Shown here: positions 60,712-64,000 of the stretch, piece by piece
Layout: each line of letters begins with the position of its first letter
How positions within the stretch are numbered: position 1 is the stretch's first letter
Source of the DNA: Mercurialis annua
Taxonomy: Eukaryota; Streptophyta; Magnoliopsida; Malpighiales; Euphorbiaceae
Direction of reading: 5' to 3'
Length of the DNA: 64,000 nucleotides
Assembly: GCF_937616625.2 (NCBI RefSeq)
Contig: NC_065577.1
Span: 5,187,001-5,251,000, forward strand
Program-made: the position numbers and the translations under genes
Notes under the pieces: model-generated
Database searches by the model: none
Told to the model about the DNA's origin: nothing
The model's input: the letters and a program-made list of their open reading frames with translations, nothing else

Positions 60712-61611
60712 TTCTGAATTTAATGTCATCCCTCCTAAACGTTTGCAGGTATGACATTATTACTTATGTGTATACTTCATATATATGAAAGGGAACCGTA
60801 GAAGGAGGTTTTACCAGTGCAATCTATAATACCCCGTAATTTTAAAATGTCAATTTTGTCACATATGCTATATTTTAATCGGAAAAGTGAAAATAATTAT
60901 TAAATTGGACTAAAAAAAATTTAATGGAATTACGATAGTAAGTAAAAAAACAGATGTGAATTAGATTGTTTTAGAAGATTTGAAAAATTATCCGGAAATG
61001 CAAGAAATTGAATTAAAAATTTAAATTTTGTTTTCTTTTTTGCTTGTAATTCGGTCGATCAAGACCTTTGTAAATTTTTCCTTTATTAATCAAAATTATT
61101 TTTGGGGTTGAATTCTTATTCTTGATTTTTGGGAGCCGACTCGGGGCTCTTTCTTTATTTTTTGCTTTCCGAATTAATCTAAACATGTGCATTTTTCATA
61201 GTTAATCTAAACTATTTTATTTTTGGAGCCTAGCTTTTTGTTTCCGAGTTAATTTAAACTCGTGCGTTTTTCAGAGTTAATCTAGACTCTAATGAGTTTT
61301 GAATTTAATGTCATTCCTCCTAAAAGTTGCAGGTATGACATTATTGTTTTTGTGTATACTTCATACACAAACGAGAACCTTGTAAGGAGGTTTAATCGGT
61401 GCAATTTGTAATACCCGTAATTTTAAAATGTCGGTTTTATCACATATGTTATATTTAATAAAAAAAGTGAAATTAAATATTAAATTGGACTAAGAAAAAT
61501 TTAATGGAATTACGGTAGCGAGTAAAAAATAGATGTGAATTGGATTACTTTAGAAGATATGGAAAATTCTCCGGAAATGCAAAATATCGGAAAATTGAAT
61601 TAAAAGTATAA
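60712..61611. repeat. Direct repeat of about 310 bp spanning an LTR-like edge
   Basis: 60,712-61,023 and 61,297-61,611 match from GAATTTAATGTCAT(C/T)CCTCCTAAA to CCGGAAATGCAA. Both copies contain GTGCAAT(C/T)T followed by (A/G)TAATACCC(C)GTAATTTTAAAATGTC, like the start of the long LTRs in this window. The part between holds degenerate GTTAATCTAAACT phrases. No coding region. Confidence 0.8.
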
Positions 61612-61982
61612 GTTGAATGATATAATTTTATATAACATGAAAAAATAATTTTAATACATGTTTAATGATGAAAAATTACTATTATATAAAAAAATAAACA
61701 CCAAAAAGAAATTTGTCGATCTGAACGAAGAAGAAGAAAAAGAGAAACGAATAAGTTCAGATCTGATGAAATTAAAATAGAAAACGACGACAATAACAAC
61801 GAACGGAGAAAATTACTTCGATGGCGAGACAAAGGTAGAACGGTGGATATGGAGCGCGAAATTAAAAAAACCTGAAAATGTCGATCTATTGGATTGAATG
61901 TGAAGAGCTGATGATTTGGAAGAATTTTTTTTTTATGAAAGGCGAGTTTGAGAGAGAGAAGGGATGAAAAGAGAAAAAATAA

Positions 61983-62375
61983 GATCTAATTATTTAAAAA
62001 AACCCCACCTTGAAATAATTTTTCGTTTATACCCTGACCTAGGAAAAAGTTCATTTGTACCCTTTTTTTAATTTTTCGTTTTCAATTGTACCCCAAAATT
62101 TTATTTTTTGACAATTTAATTAATTAAAGGATGAAAACATTAAAAATAATTAAATAGAAGGGTTATATCATCTTTTTTCTATTTGAAAATATATAAATAA
62201 GTTAAAAAATGAAGGATTATTTTTAGTTTTTTCTAAATAAAAAAAGTTCAACTTAGTGCTTTAGGGTAGAGTTGAAAACGAAAAATCAAAAAAAGGGTAC
62301 AAATGAATTTTTTTCTAGGTCATGGTATAAACGAAAAAATATTACAAGGTGGGTTTTTTTTTAAATAATTAGGCC
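61983..62375. mobile_element. Fold-back MITE, family D, copy 2
   Basis: Starts GATCTAATTATTTAAAAAAA and ends TTTAAATAATTAGGCC. The internal CCTGACCTAGGAAAAAGTTC and its complement pair up, as in the copy at 6,224. The flanks are A-rich (AAAAAATAA and AAAAAAAAT), so the duplication is unconvincing but compatible. Confidence 0.8.
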
Positions 62376-62704
62376 AAAAAAAATCATAATTTTGAGAATT
62401 TATCGGAGAGAGGAGTATATATGTAATGTATAAAAAAACAATTGCTCCATGTATTGTATTTTAAAAATACAAAAATTAAAGCAGTAGAAAACTAAAATAT
62501 AAAAATTGGTAAAATATGTAAAAAGCCCGAATATAAATCGTGTTTCTATGAATTTACATTGTTTTTATATTTGAGTTTTTTTTTTACTAAAATCAGCTTT
62601 ATAAAGAAGCTTTGGTCAACTGAAATATAATAAAAAAATTATCACTTTTTAAAATTAAGGAAAAAAAAATATCCCGGACTTAAACTTGTGGGATAAATAG
62701 TAAT

Positions 62705-63586
62705 GATAAAGAATCACTTTCACCCCTGAATTTGTGTCAAAATATCAAAAAAAAATCAAAACTGGAAAATAGGATCACTGAACTTGCGTATTTCAGCTTA
62801 AAAACACCTCTACCCACTCTCACTTAGGAGAGTGAAGTACACTCTCCGGTTTTAGATAGTAGTTTTCTATTAAAGTGGGTTTTAAGAAAAAAAAATGATT
62901 AAAATGATGCTTAAAATTTTCATGTTTTTCAAATGAACCTATAAAACTTTTAAATTAATATATAAATTTTGTAAATTAATAATTCATTTTAAAACTTTGT
63001 TTATTTTATTAATAATACTTAAAATTATAGGGACCTTTTAGTATTTTTATAATTTTCTTAAAAAAAAAAAAGTTTTCCAGCGAAGAGCTCCACCTCGCCG
63101 GAACCGAGGAGCCTGCTCTTCCATCTGAGGAGCAGAGCTCCTCGTTTTTCTGAGGAGCCTTTGCTCCTCAGATGGAGGAGCAGACGCTCCTCGATTTTCC
63201 GAGGAGCCTCTGCTCCTCAGATGAGGAGCCTCTGCTCTGCATCGGAGGAGCATCTGCTCCTTATCGGAAAAAATGAGGAGCTGCTGCTCCTCCGAAAAAA
63301 CGAGGAGCAGCAGCTCCAAATTTTTTTTTTTTAAAAATATTCATTCATTTAATTAATGTTAATTATAATTAATTAGTGATTAATTATGATTGGAAGTGTT
63401 GATTATGATCAATTAGAGATTGATGTTGATTGATTTAAATCTCACTCTCCAATTAGAGCGCCACGTCAGCAAAGGGGTTTTTTGATCCGGTTTACACAAG
63501 TTTAAGGTATAAGTGATCCGGTTTTCCAGTTTTGGACGTTTTTGATATTTTGACGCAAGTTTGAGGGTGAAAGTGATCCTTTGTTC
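62705..63586. mobile_element. Long fold-back element M3 with 10-bp TSD
   Basis: A perfect 10-bp duplication AAATAGTAAT flanks it (62,695-62,704 and 63,587-63,596). The ends GATAAAGAATCACTTTCACC and, inverted, GAACAAAGGATCACTTTCACC belong to the same family as element M2. Arms share TGTCAAAATATCAAAA and the right-hand TTTTGATATTTTGACG. The palindromic island at 63,082-63,316 is near its centre. It ends about 230 bp before the next gene's ATG. Confidence 0.9.
63082..63316. repeat. Palindromic island at the centre of element M3
   Basis: GAGGAGC and its complement GCTCCTC alternate more than ten times, giving stem-loops such as GAGGAGCCTTTGCTCCTC, GAGGAGCCTCTGCTCCTC and GAGGAGCTGCTGCTCCTC with variable centres. 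The open frame on the minus strand is a by-product of the repeat. Confidence 0.88.
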
Positions 63587-63819
63587 AAATAGTAATTAAC
63601 GGACAAATAAATTGCCAAAATAAAGGCGTTTTATATTTAGTTTCCAGAACAAAAAATACGTATCTCTCAGTCTGTATTTTATCTCTTTCAAATCAATTCA
63701 ATCTCGTATTATTTTCCCTCAAACAAAAAACCCTAATTTTCGAAATCGAAAGCAACAGTAATAATAATTCTACAATTACAACTGAAAAAATCAATCTAGA
63801 AGACTAGAACAAATAAACG
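63587..63819 (+). promoter_or_regulatory. Promoter side and 5' UTR of the last gene
   Basis: Short AT-rich stretch from the end of element M3 to the ATG at 63,820. The leader probably begins near 63,660-63,720 (CTCTCAGTCTG, then CCCTAATTTTCG). Element M3 is therefore within promoter distance. Confidence 0.5.
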
Positions 63820-63897
63820 ATGCAAGCTGGTGGAGATGAAGTCAGCTTTCAAGAACTCGCTTCCAATCTTTCCACTTATAAAGAACAGCTTCTTAAG
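63820..63897 (+). CDS. SPF30: First exon of a probable SPF30/SMNDC1 splicing factor (partial)
   Basis: ATG at 63,820 followed by 26 codons (MQAGGDEVSFQELASNLSTY, then KEQLLK) and a GT donor at 63,898. The phrase ELASNLSTYKEQL resembles the N-terminal helix of SPF30/SMNDC1, whose animal members start with LAKQLASYKAQLQQV. That protein carries a Tudor domain further on and helps assemble the spliceosome. The Tudor domain would lie beyond the window end, so it cannot be checked here. The identification rests on this short exon only. Confidence 0.6.
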
Positions 63898-64000
63898 GTT
63901 TATTATTCTTCTCTATTTCGTTTATTTTGTAATCAAATTTGTAAGATTAGTGTATTATTTGTTATTTTCTTATTATTTTTTCTGAATTTTAGTGTATTTT

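Noticed and set aside
63047..63319. 90-codon minus-strand frame in the island of M3
   Set aside because: By-product of the GAGGAGC repeat (Glu/Leu/Arg-rich). It begins and ends inside a non-coding fold-back element.

Overview
The window is nuclear DNA of a eudicot plant. It is AT-rich, holds intron-split genes with GT-AG introns, an initiator-methionine tRNA gene, plant L1-type LINEs, Ty3-type LTR elements, a Helitron and many small DNA transposons. I cannot name the species from the sequence.

Region 1 (1-21,140) is a nested transposon block with no host gene. A decayed LINE (1,136-6,214) is split by a 2.79-kb solo LTR (2,475-5,264, TSD TAGAC). After it come two fold-back MITEs with 9-bp TSDs, a small LTR retrotransposon (7,826-9,624, TSD TTACT), two further MITEs, and a 5'-truncated LINE with an 18-bp TSD (10,863-14,248). 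That LINE sits in a Ty3-like remnant, which is also split by a reverse solo LTR (14,546-17,708, TSD TCTGT) and abutted by a third solo LTR (17,968-21,139).

Region 2 (21,140-35,640) holds a secreted PMEI/invertase-inhibitor-like gene (22,196-22,714, minus) and its duplicated copy (29,819-30,334), which is broken by one stop codon. The duplicated block works as an internal clock. Copy A received a MITE and a 3.1-kb decayed MULE, and copy B preserves both empty sites. Copy B was folded into a 1.37-kb palindrome centred on a fold-back MITE. Two large fold-back elements, an LTR fragment and a Helitron complete the region.

Region 3 (35,641-64,000) is the gene-rich end, with every gene on the plus strand: mitochondrial CLPX (15 exons, 607 aa), mitochondrial ribosomal protein bS18 (5 exons, 281 aa), tRNA-iMet(CAT), CAND1 (28 exons, 1218 aa, one GC-AG intron), and the first exon of a probable SPF30/SMNDC1 splicing-factor gene. 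CLPX and bS18 both serve mitochondrial protein homeostasis. CAND1 recycles cullin-RING ligases. SPF30 would act in spliceosome assembly. I see no operon-like relation among them.

The most unusual signal is a recurring design. Five mobile elements of different families carry an island of short palindromes, each with its own motif. In the three fold-back DNA elements (27,234-28,334; 31,970-32,924; 62,705-63,586) the island sits near the centre, in the loop of the long inverted repeat. Two of the three solo LTRs carry comparable islands and one does not.
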